DNA of 8,685 nt from JBOICV01 sp050740255 (GTDB lineage Bacteria > Pseudomonadota > Gammaproteobacteria > Nevskiales > JBOICV01): contig JBOICV010000097.1 of the NCBI GenBank assembly GCA_050740255.1, positions 1 to 8,685 on the forward strand, given 5' to 3'. A model generated the notes under the pieces. That model saw nothing but the letters and a program-made list of their open reading frames with translations, ran no database searches and was not told the origin of the DNA. The position numbers and the translations under genes are program-made. Shown piece after piece: positions 1-6,443 of this stretch. Position 1 is the first letter of the stretch; each line of letters starts with the position of its first letter.

Positions 1-395
1 CCATTGCCGTGACCGAGCAGGAACTGACTGCGGCCGGCTTGCCGCTCAACATCGTGGTGGACTGTTCGCACGGGAATTCGAGCAAGGATCCCGCGCTGCA
101 GGCGCTGGTGGCGGAGAACTGCGTCAATCAGGTGCTCGACGGCAACACCTCGATCGTCGGCCTGATGCTGGAAAGCAATCTCGGCTGGGGCAGTCAGAAA
201 ATTCCCGCCAATCTGTCGCAACTAATTTACGGCGTGTCCGTGACCGATTCCTGCATTGACTGGGTCACCACGGAAAAGTTGCTGCGGGCCATGCACGAGA
301 AACTGAAAGACGTATTGCCGCAACGTGCCGCACCGGCACAGCACAAGCTGGGTGAACAGAAACCGCGCACGGTCGAGCTGGTCAAGCGCGCGTAG
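1..395 (+). CDS. Class I DAHP synthase (3-deoxy-7-phosphoheptulonate synthase), C-terminal part
   Basis: This is the end of the cytoplasmic enzyme that condenses phosphoenolpyruvate and erythrose 4-phosphate, the first step of the shikimate pathway to aromatic amino acids. The frame is open from the window edge (first whole codon at position 3), so the start and most of the TIM barrel are missing. The visible part carries the family's C-terminal signatures: VVDCSHGNSSKD (compare MVDFSHANSSK in E. coli AroG), IVGLMLESNL and YGVSVTDSCIDW. The latter two resemble E. coli AroF (Tyr-regulated) more than AroG or AroH by memory, but the regulatory N-terminus is not in view, so no isozyme is assigned. 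The protein runs some 25 residues past the last helix in a basic tail ending VELVKRA. The GTG at position 9 is internal, not a start. The gene is convergent with the minus-strand operon that ends at 426. Confidence 0.95.
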   Translation, partial: IAVTEQELTAAGLPLNIVVDCSHGNSSKDPALQALVAENCVNQVLDGNTSIVGLMLESNLGWGSQKIPANLSQLIYGVSVTDSCIDWVTTEKLLRAMHEKLKDVLPQRAAPAQHKLGEQKPRTVELVKRA

Positions 396-401
396 GCGGA
401 C

Positions 402-421
402 CCGTCAAGGGACGGCGTTTT
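402..421 (+). terminator. Candidate Rho-independent terminator after DAHP synthase
   Basis: A 5-bp GC-rich stem (CCGTC at 402-406, GACGG at 411-415) with an AAGG loop is followed after two bases by TTTT (418-421). It begins 6 bases after the TAG stop. It fits in the 30-base gap between two convergent genes. The stem is short, so the call is moderate. On the minus strand the hairpin has no T-run behind it, so it would serve only the plus-strand gene. Confidence 0.5.
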
Positions 422-425
422 AGCG

Positions 426-689
426 TCATTCCGGCGAAGTCTGTTCCGCGTCTTCCGGCGCGGGTTCCGCCGCGCATTCACAGTCGGCGCAGGTTTCCTC
501 CCGGCACATCGTACCGTTGGTGGTACGCCAGCGTTCGCAAGTCATTTCGTAGCTTGTTCCACCCGGACATTCGCATAGCTTCTGGTAGGGCTCGCGCGGC
601 AGGCACTCGGCCGCTGCCAGCGCAGAACTCATCCAGAGCGCGGAGCAAACCAGAAACGATCGTCCCACCCATCGCATCGGCATGTTCAT
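426..689 (-). CDS. Small Cys-rich exported protein of unknown function
   Basis: The gene encodes 87 residues and matches no family I recognise. The N-terminus is a typical Sec signal peptide: a short basic region (MRWVGR), a hydrophobic core (FLVCSALWMSSALA) and an ALA-like cleavage site near residue 25. The mature part is about 60 residues and holds eight cysteines, including the CEC, CADCEC and TCERW groups, then a Pro/Glu-rich acidic tail ending in EQTSPE. An even number of Cys in an exported protein suggests disulfides in the periplasm or outside; metal binding is an alternative. A TTG one codon earlier (692) is possible, but ATG at 689 is preferred; ATG at 683 would also keep the signal peptide. 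It is the last gene of the minus-strand run, 6 bases after the stop of the lipoprotein gene, so it is probably translated from the same message. Confidence 0.75.
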   Translation of the reverse strand: MNMPMRWVGRSFLVCSALWMSSALAAAECLPREPYQKLCECPGGTSYEMTCERWRTTNGTMCREETCADCECAAEPAPEDAEQTSPE

Positions 690-695
690 CAAGTG

Positions 696-1985
696 TTACC
701 GGTCGCGCGCCTCGTCCAGGGCCTCGGCGATATCCTCGGCCATGTCCTTGCACACCTCATTGAAGCTGGTGGCGTTTTCGTTGCCCGACATCTGCCAGAT
801 CGCATCACCATCTTTATTGGTCAGCCTGGCGTGATAGAGCATGATCTCGCGGCCGCAGCCGAGTCGGGTGCAGCCGGTTTCATGCGTGCCGGACAGGGCG
901 AGCACGACATCCGCCTTGTTGGCCGAGGCCGCTATCCGGAAATCTTCCTCCTGCAGGGCCTCTTCCACTTTGGGCTTGCACACGCCGGGACCGGCGCGTC
1001 TATCGGTATGAACTCTGCCCCGATCGGCGAGCACGACGTAAATACGCTGCACCTCGCGTACGGATCGCGTATACCGCGGTGCTGCGGGCGCTGGTGGTTT
1101 CTCCTCGGGGGTGCGCGGCGAGCTAGCGGGAGTAGGGGTCTGCGAGGCTTGAGGACTGTCCGCTGGCGCCGCGGCTTCGCTACCCGCGGGCGCTATTTCA
1201 GTCACACCGAGCGCGACCGGCTGCGGGTTATTCATCAACCCGGCGATATAGTTCGACGGAATGGCTACGCTTTGTTTCTGCCCGCCTAAGCCATAACTGA
1301 AGGCCAGCCCGACGACTTTACCCTGCATATCCAGCACCGGGGCGCCATTACTGCCGGGGGGTAGCACCGCTTTCATCTGCATAAGGCGATGGCCGCGCCG
1401 TTGCTTGTCCAGTTCGGAAATATCGGCCACGGTGGCTAGCGTATCGCTGATCATCGTGCCCGAGCCGGCCGGATCGGTGATGATGATCACCTCCTGCCCC
1501 GCTTGCGCCAAGGTCGAGTCCTGCAACGGCAGCACCGGCAGTTTGTAGCCCGAGATCCGCAGCAGCGCCAGGTTTTTCAGCGGGTCTTGAGCGAAGATCT
1601 CCGTGACCGGAAAGATGTCGCCCGACTCGACTTTGACGCCAATCACCTTCGCGCCCTTGATGAGCTGATAGCTGGTAGCGACGATTCCATCCGGGTTGAT
1701 GATAAAGCCCACACCCTGCGTGTCCGGAGTGCGCACCAGCACGACCGCGTTGCGCGCCTGCGCGACGATGTCCGCCTTCGATGGAGCTGGTGGTGCCGGC
1801 GTTGCCGCATCCGCCGATTGAGCTGGGGGTTCCGCCGTCGCGCTGGGTGGAATTGCGGTTTGGCTTTCCTCGGATGAAGGCTGACAAGCGGCCAGCAAGC
1901 CCACCCAAACGAGAGTCGCGGCGAACCCGGTCCGGCTCGCGGAGGGTGAGCGCGTTGATGAACGCGGGTTCCGATTTTGGGGCAT
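696..1985 (-). CDS. Lipoprotein with degenerate trypsin/HtrA-like domain (predicted pseudoprotease)
   Basis: The 429-residue protein has a basic N-region, a hydrophobic core and a lipobox LLAAC with Cys at residue 34, so it should be a membrane-anchored lipoprotein; Gln at +2 argues for outer-membrane sorting. A Pro/Ala-rich linker (about 43-69) leads to a trypsin-like domain of HtrA (S1C) type (about 72-250), recognised by the series VGFIINPDG, QDPLKNLALLRI, VLPLQDS, PPGSNGAPVLD, GKVVGLAFSYG and VAIPSNYI. At the three positions aligned with the HtrA catalytic triad it has Gln107 (for His), Asn138 (for Asp) and Asn213 (for Ser), so protease activity is not expected. There is no PDZ domain. 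A second Pro/Ala/Ser-rich linker (about 262-304) leads to a C-terminal domain (about 312-429) with Cys336, 372, 377 and 412, of unknown family. ATG at 1985 is the start that gives the full signal peptide; no strong ribosome site is seen. It lies 19 bases after the DUF212 gene. A role as a binding or scaffold protein is inference. Confidence 0.85.
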   Translation of the reverse strand: MPQNRNPRSSTRSPSASRTGFAATLVWVGLLAACQPSSEESQTAIPPSATAEPPAQSADAATPAPPAPSKADIVAQARNAVVLVRTPDTQGVGFIINPDGIVATSYQLIKGAKVIGVKVESGDIFPVTEIFAQDPLKNLALLRISGYKLPVLPLQDSTLAQAGQEVIIITDPAGSGTMISDTLATVADISELDKQRRGHRLMQMKAVLPPGSNGAPVLDMQGKVVGLAFSYGLGGQKQSVAIPSNYIAGLMNNPQPVALGVTEIAPAGSEAAAPADSPQASQTPTPASSPRTPEEKPPAPAAPRYTRSVREVQRIYVVLADRGRVHTDRRAGPGVCKPKVEEALQEEDFRIAASANKADVVLALSGTHETGCTRLGCGREIMLYHARLTNKDGDAIWQMSGNENATSFNEVCKDMAEDIAEALDEARDR

Positions 1986-2004
1986 TTAGCTGGGGAATAT
2001 TACT

Positions 2005-2412
2005 TCAGAGCTGTGACAACAAACCGCCCAGGAGAATTCCCAGCGCAATGCCGCCAAGCACTTCGAGCGGCGTGTGCCCGACTTTTTCGCGCAAGGCCAA
2101 ATCCTGCCCGGACCGTTGCGCCAGCAGGTTGAGTGCTACCGCTTGCTGTCCCAGTCTGCGGCGTAAATCCAGGGCGTCCAGCATCACGATGAAGGCAAGA
2201 GTCAGCGCCACCGCAAATACCGGCCCGAAGCCTTCGCGCCAAGCAATCAGCGTCGTTACGGTACTGACAATCGTGCTGTGATTGCTCGGAAACCCGCCCA
2301 GCCCCACGGCGGCAAAAGCCGGCTTGCCGGCGCGCAGTGAATTGATGAGGAATTTCAGCGCGCCGGCCACGAGCCAGGCCAGAAACGGTGCTGCGATATA
2401 AGTCCAGTCCAT
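2005..2412 (-). CDS. Divergent PAP2 family (DUF212, YuiD-like) membrane protein; candidate lipid-phosphate phosphatase
   Basis: The 135-residue integral membrane protein shows the DUF212 signatures: GGFPSNHS (39-46, like the PSSHS/PSGH motif of PAP2 phosphatases), a central IVMLDALDLRRR segment (Asp79, Arg84/85) followed by GQQAVALN, and VGHTPLEVLGG (His113, Glu117) near the C-terminus. Length is near the small size usual for the family. Hydrophobic stretches at about 5-25, 63-80 and 117-135 are likely membrane segments. Members are related to acid phosphatases of the PAP2 type, but the activity is little characterised. It sits 40 bases after the DprE2-like gene in the same direction. In mycobacteria a PAP2 protein (Rv3807c) next to the UbiA homologue is thought to remove the 5'-phosphate of the prenyl-phosphoribose intermediate; this protein could do that here. 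That role is inference from context and fold. Confidence 0.88.
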   Translation of the reverse strand: MDWTYIAAPFLAWLVAGALKFLINSLRAGKPAFAAVGLGGFPSNHSTIVSTVTTLIAWREGFGPVFAVALTLAFIVMLDALDLRRRLGQQAVALNLLAQRSGQDLALREKVGHTPLEVLGGIALGILLGGLLSQL

Positions 2413-2452
2413 TTTATCTTTTCGTCGTGCGTGCGCGGCGCCGGCATCAGCC

Positions 2453-3202
2453 CTAGATATTAAGTCGCTGAAAAATCCGTTCCGGAATATGCCGGATGAC
2501 CAGCATGATCCAGCGCCAGAACCACGGGTAATACATGATCAGGCGCCCGCGCTCAACCGCGCCTAGTATCGCCCGCGCCAGCGCTTCCGGCTGTGCCACC
2601 AGGAAAAGCCCGGGCTGGCCATAGCTCATTGCGGTATCGATAAATCCTGGCTTGACCGTCAACACGGTGATGCCACTGCGGCACAAGCGTGCGCGCAAGC
2701 CCTGGGCATAGGCATGCAAACCGGCCTTGGCCGCCCCATAGACATAGTTCTTGAGTCGGCCGCGATCGCCGGCAACCGAGCCAATCACGACAACATGGCC
2801 GGCTCGCTGCGCCTCCAGCACCGGCGCGAATTGCGTGAGTATGGAAGCCGCGCCCAGGAAGTTCGCTTCGATCGTCGTGCGCAGCGACTGTGGATCGTTA
2901 TCCAGCGCCGCTTGCGCCGGCATATGCCCGAAGGCCAGAAAAACATTCAGCCGGCCGTTGCACAAGGCGCGGCAACGATGTACGAAGCCCGCATGTCCAC
3001 CCGTCGCGGACGCGTCGAAGGCGAGCACCTCGACCGAACGTCCGCTGCGCAGACGGATATCGGCCGCGCTGGCTTGCATGTCCGCCTGATCGCGCCCGGC
3101 AAGAATGACGGCGCTGCCGGATTCCGCCGCCGCCCGCGCAAATGCCCGCGCGATACTGCTGGACGCGCCGAGCACCACCCAGGTGTTCTGCGCCGCGATC
3201 AT
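2453..3202 (-). CDS. dprE2: DprE2-like SDR: decaprenylphosphoryl-2-keto-ribose reductase homologue
   Basis: The 249-residue short-chain dehydrogenase/reductase (M. tuberculosis DprE2 is about 254) is predicted to reduce the 2'-keto intermediate made by the DprE1 partner to polyprenylphosphoryl-arabinose with NAD(P)H. Visible are the nucleotide-binding loop VLGASSSIA (10-18), LAFG at 89-92 where classical SDRs have NNAG, as in DprE2, catalytic Ser142 (VIGSVAGDRGR) and Tyr155-x3-Lys159 (YVYGAAKAGL), then VKPGFIDTAM (183-192). The C-terminus WIMLVIRHIPERIFQRL closely parallels the DprE2 tail, which ordinary SDRs lack. ATG at 3202 overlaps the DprE1-like stop by four bases (ATGA), so translation is probably coupled. 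The pairing with a DprE1 homologue makes this assignment much firmer than a generic SDR call. Confidence 0.93.
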   Translation of the reverse strand: MIAAQNTWVVLGASSSIARAFARAAAESGSAVILAGRDQADMQASAADIRLRSGRSVEVLAFDASATGGHAGFVHRCRALCNGRLNVFLAFGHMPAQAALDNDPQSLRTTIEANFLGAASILTQFAPVLEAQRAGHVVVIGSVAGDRGRLKNYVYGAAKAGLHAYAQGLRARLCRSGITVLTVKPGFIDTAMSYGQPGLFLVAQPEALARAILGAVERGRLIMYYPWFWRWIMLVIRHIPERIFQRLNI

Positions 3203-4536
3203 GCACCGGCCCCACGCAAGTCAAGCCGTCGCGCCATGTCCGATTGCATGCGGCCTTGCGGGTCGATTTGGGCCAGTATTGTGGCGAACTGCTGCCAGCG
3301 CGGATACATGGCGCGAAAGCGCTCACGCGTCAGCGTGGCGTCCTTCGCCAGATAAACGCGGCCGCCGTGTTCAATGGCGATGTCTTCCAGCCGTTGCAGT
3401 AATACCTCCACGCCGGTTTGGCGGGGAAAGTCGAGCGCCAGTGTATAGCCGCGCAACGGAAACGACAGGTAACCTGGCCCTTCCGCGCCGAGTGTCTTGA
3501 GCACCGCTAGAAACGAGCCGCGGCCGGCGCTGCGAATCGTCTCCAGTAGCTGGCGCAAGCCACGATTCGCCTGCGCGTCCGGGATCACGCACTGAAACTG
3601 ATAAAAGCCGCGCCGGCCGTAAATCCGGTTCCAGTCCTGCAGCGCATCCAGCGGATACAGAAACTTCGGCAGCCACTCCGTCCGCGCGCGGCCACCGGCC
3701 GGTATGCGGCGGTAGTACAGCGCGTTGAATGCGCGCACGCTCAGCGGGTTCAAGGTCCCGGCTGGAAAATTGAAGGGCACGCGGCGCAAGGGTTCCCGGT
3801 ATTCACCCGGTGGCGCCTGTGGCGCGAAGTCCGCCGTTTCCAGAATGCCGCGGCCGAGTTGACCGCCGGGCGCCAGCGCATCCACCCAGCCGACCGAAAA
3901 ACGATCGCGCTTGCGGCTTTCCTCCAGCGCGGCCAGGAAACTTTCCAGATCCACCATGCGCCGCCGGTTCACGCTTACGGCCGAAGAGGGGATGCGCAGC
4001 AAACGAAAGACGGCGCGCACCACAATCCCGGTCAGCCCCATGCCGCCGACGGTGGTGGCGAATAACTCCGGCTGCTCACCTTGACTGACGCGCTTGACCT
4101 CGCCGTTGGGCAGGGCCAGATCGAACCATTGCAGATGTTGGCCGAAGCCGCCGTCGCGATCGTGGTTCTTGCCGTGCACGTCGGTGGCGATGGCGCCGCC
4201 GATCGTTGCGTAAGCCGTGCCGGGGCTCACCGGCGCCAGCCAGCCGCGCGGCAGAAAAATCTGCCACAGCGTACGAAAATTGACGCCGGGCTCGCATTCC
4301 AACTCGCCGGTGGTCTCGTCAAAAGACAGCAGGCGATCAAGCCGCGTAGTCAGCAAACTGTGGCCGGCGCTGTTCAGGGCGGCATCCCCATAGCTGCGGC
4401 CGCCACCGTAGGTCAGCAAGTCTGGCGTCTGTTTAAGGGCGGCAAATACTTCGCTGATCCGCTCCGGCCGGCATGCTTGCGAGTGCGCACGCCGACTGCG
4501 GCCCCAGCCGGTAAGTTCGCTGTCGGTCCAGTTCAT
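3199..4536 (-). CDS. dprE1: DprE1-like FAD-dependent oxidase: decaprenylphosphoryl-beta-D-ribose 2'-oxidase homologue
   Basis: The 445-residue protein (M. tuberculosis DprE1 is 461) of the VAO/PCMH flavoprotein family is predicted to oxidise the 2'-hydroxyl of polyprenylphosphoryl-ribose, the first half of the epimerisation to arabinose. It opens with GWGRS (10-14) and the FAD-binding segment GGGRSYGDAALN (44-55), then PGTAYATIGGAIATDVHGKNH (105-125, His121 equivalent to the conserved HGKNH of DprE1) and TVGGMGLTGI (162-171). The C-terminal half keeps FLYPLD, DWNRIYG, FQCVIP, LSFPLRGYTLALDFP, LAKDATLT (Lys398, equivalent to DprE1 Lys418) and SDMARRLDL. Position 367 is Ala where DprE1 has Cys387. 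It has no signal peptide; in mycobacteria the location of the enzyme has been debated. ATG at 4536 overlaps the upstream stop by four bases, and the next gene starts inside its stop. Confidence 0.95.
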   Translation of the reverse strand: MNWTDSELTGWGRSRRAHSQACRPERISEVFAALKQTPDLLTYGGGRSYGDAALNSAGHSLLTTRLDRLLSFDETTGELECEPGVNFRTLWQIFLPRGWLAPVSPGTAYATIGGAIATDVHGKNHDRDGGFGQHLQWFDLALPNGEVKRVSQGEQPELFATTVGGMGLTGIVVRAVFRLLRIPSSAVSVNRRRMVDLESFLAALEESRKRDRFSVGWVDALAPGGQLGRGILETADFAPQAPPGEYREPLRRVPFNFPAGTLNPLSVRAFNALYYRRIPAGGRARTEWLPKFLYPLDALQDWNRIYGRRGFYQFQCVIPDAQANRGLRQLLETIRSAGRGSFLAVLKTLGAEGPGYLSFPLRGYTLALDFPRQTGVEVLLQRLEDIAIEHGGRVYLAKDATLTRERFRAMYPRWQQFATILAQIDPQGRMQSDMARRLDLRGAGA

Positions 4537-5516
4537 ATAGCTACCGTCAATGCACGATGGGCATTACAGGTACGCACGGCCCAGGGCAGCAGAACAATCC
4601 CGAGCCCCACCGCAAACCATAAGGTTGTGATGCGGATTAAAGCAGTCGCGACCACCGCGCTGGCGGTATCGACGTTGAAACCGATCAGCATTGCCGCCAG
4701 CCCCGCTTCAGTAGCCCCGAGTCCACCCGGCAACATTGAGACGCCACCCAACATCATCGCGAAAGTAAATGCGAACACGGCTTGCGCAAGGCTGACCTGG
4801 CTATCAAGGGCGTGCAACAGAAAATACAAGGCGAGGGATTCCGCGAACCAGCCAGCGACTGACGCGCCCAGCGCCAACCAGGCTGTCCGCGGCAGCAGTA
4901 GCCGACGGGTGTGACGCAAGGTATGCCGCGCGCCGGCAAATACGCGCGGCCAGCGGCGCAGACGGCTGTATACGGTGTCAATCAAGGTCATCACCGGCTG
5001 TGGCCATACCAGCAAGGCGGTGGCGAAGCCGAGCAGGCCGGCGACGAGGGCGACCACCCACAGTTTGTTCTGCAGGAAGGCCATGGCCAGCAGGCACAGC
5101 ACGAGCGTGCCGTAGAGATCGCTAATGCGATCACCGATCATCAGCGGCAGGCTGCGGTGGTAGCCATAATCGTGGCCGCGCTTGAGCAGCCACAGCCGTA
5201 GCACCTCGCCCAGCTTGCCGGGTGTCGTCGCCATCGAGAAGCCAGCGAGATAGTACAGCGCATTCGCTCGCCCCGGCACCTCCAGTTTGACCGCACGCGC
5301 GAATAACAGCCAACGCCAGGTTCGCAGTGCGTAGTTACATAGTGACAATAAAAGTAACAGCCCGACCAGTCCCCAGCCTGCCTGCTTTAGCAGTTGCAGC
5401 ACTGCTTGCGGTCCCGCGAGATAAAGGCCAACAGCCATCAGCGTCAGCAGCATGCCCACGGTGAACACAACTGCTACGGTGAGCCGCGTCCCAAACTTGC
5501 GCTCCAGCGGCTGCAT
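4533..5516 (-). CDS. Lysylphosphatidylglycerol synthase TM-region / UPF0104 (flippase-like) membrane protein
   Basis: The 327-residue polytopic protein belongs to the PF03706-type family related to the N-terminal flippase part of MprF and to AglD/YbhN. About seven to eight hydrophobic segments are seen (roughly 13-34, 48-63, 85-98, 134-170, 212-235, 244-259, 275-310). Family motifs are NYALRTWRW (61-69), TTPGKLGEVLR (97-107), GDRISD (128-133) and SMLPGGLGATEAGL (260-273). There is no soluble synthase domain, so it does not aminoacylate lipid. Relatives lie in polyprenyl-linked sugar and hopanoid clusters and are often proposed to move or bind lipids. Its place between the UbiA and DprE1 homologues, overlapping the UbiA stop by one base (TGATG) and the DprE1 start by four, suggests a role with the lipid-linked sugar, possibly transport across the inner membrane. 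The substrate is inference. Confidence 0.88.
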   Translation of the reverse strand: MQPLERKFGTRLTVAVVFTVGMLLTLMAVGLYLAGPQAVLQLLKQAGWGLVGLLLLLSLCNYALRTWRWLLFARAVKLEVPGRANALYYLAGFSMATTPGKLGEVLRLWLLKRGHDYGYHRSLPLMIGDRISDLYGTLVLCLLAMAFLQNKLWVVALVAGLLGFATALLVWPQPVMTLIDTVYSRLRRWPRVFAGARHTLRHTRRLLLPRTAWLALGASVAGWFAESLALYFLLHALDSQVSLAQAVFAFTFAMMLGGVSMLPGGLGATEAGLAAMLIGFNVDTASAVVATALIRITTLWFAVGLGIVLLPWAVRTCNAHRALTVAI

Positions 5517-6376
5517 CAGAAGTAGACGAGTGCCACGATCATCGCCATCCAGCCGGTAATCGAGAGGATCATGAAAGGATCCGAAGTGACGATGATGGTA
5601 GGCGAACCGGAGCGCTTCTCGACCAGCGTGATTTGCAGATAGCGCATGATCCCGGCCAGCACGAACGGAACCGTGAGATACAGGCGCCCCGTATGCAGTC
5701 GGTCGCCGACGCTTAAATCGGTCGCGTACATCATGTAAGCCACCAGCAAGGCGCCCAGCACCATGGCGATGCAGACGTCCAAATAGCCGAGGTTATAGCC
5801 GCCAAGACTGGCGCGGTGTGTCTGGTCGAGGTCTCTTACCAGATCATCGCGCCGCTTGGCCAGGATTATGAACATCGCCAGCAGGCCGGTGCAGTTAAGA
5901 ATCCAGACTGAGGATTCGACGTTGATAAGAATGGAGCCGGCCTCGACGCGCAGCACAAATCCCACCGCCACGCATAATAAATCCACGATGGCCACGCGCT
6001 TGAGCCACACTGAATATGCGATGTTGATGCCGAGATAGACCATGACCAGCAGAAAGAACAGATAACCGAGCGCGTAAGCCAGGCCTATCCCTGCCGCCAT
6101 CAGCGCAGCGAACAACAGTGTAGCCACCTCAAGCGACACGCTGCCGGCTGCTAGCGGCCGCTGCTTCTTGGCCGGATGGAGGCGATCGGTCTCCCGGTCC
6201 ATATAGTCGTTCAGGATGTATACCGCGCTGGCGACCAGGGAGAACGCTATGAACCCTGCCAAAACCCGCAGGGCATTGTCCGGATTCAAGGCGTCCGGGG
6301 TAAATACCAGCGGGGCGCCGACAAACGCGTTCTTGACCCACTGACGTGGTCGGATTAAAGCGAAGATCGCTTTCAT
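5516..6376 (-). CDS. UbiA-family prenyltransferase: decaprenyl-phosphate phosphoribosyltransferase (Rv3806c) homologue
   Basis: The 286-residue membrane enzyme (Rv3806c is about 302) is predicted to transfer 5-phosphoribose from PRPP to polyprenyl phosphate, the committed step of lipid-linked D-arabinose synthesis. It begins MKAIFALIRPRQWVKN, the start typical of this subfamily, and has the Mg/diphosphate motif NDYMDRETD (56-64) followed by HPAKKQRPLAAG (67-78); the HPxKxxRP part is shared with Rv3806c. A second region, YSVWLKRVAIVDLL (121-134) with VLRVEAGS (141-148), is also conserved. Several membrane helices follow. The open frame extends upstream to 6574, but those 66 residues have no family likeness and cross the likely promoter, so ATG at 6376 is chosen although no good ribosome site precedes it. 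As first gene of the run it probably sits directly behind the promoter. It is not the ubiquinone-type UbiA; the DprE1/DprE2 partners support the phosphoribosyl role. Confidence 0.93.
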   Translation of the reverse strand: MKAIFALIRPRQWVKNAFVGAPLVFTPDALNPDNALRVLAGFIAFSLVASAVYILNDYMDRETDRLHPAKKQRPLAAGSVSLEVATLLFAALMAAGIGLAYALGYLFFLLVMVYLGINIAYSVWLKRVAIVDLLCVAVGFVLRVEAGSILINVESSVWILNCTGLLAMFIILAKRRDDLVRDLDQTHRASLGGYNLGYLDVCIAMVLGALLVAYMMYATDLSVGDRLHTGRLYLTVPFVLAGIMRYLQITLVEKRSGSPTIIVTSDPFMILSITGWMAMIVALVYF

Positions 6377-6443
6377 TATTGTTGGCGGGGAGACGATGCT
6401 CGAATGCTGACCGCATCCCAAGCTGCGCGCCCAAGGTTCTCGA

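Noticed and set aside
696..1289. Plus-strand open frame of 198 codons
   Set aside because: Antisense to the lipoprotein gene, with no ribosome site and no recognised motif.
2714..3355. Plus-strand open frame of 213 codons
   Set aside because: Antisense to the DprE2-like gene and the end of the DprE1-like gene; Arg-rich with no domain.
4081..4914. Plus-strand open frame of 277 codons
   Set aside because: Antisense to the DprE1-like and flippase-like genes, which have strong family motifs; composition is that of a shadow frame.
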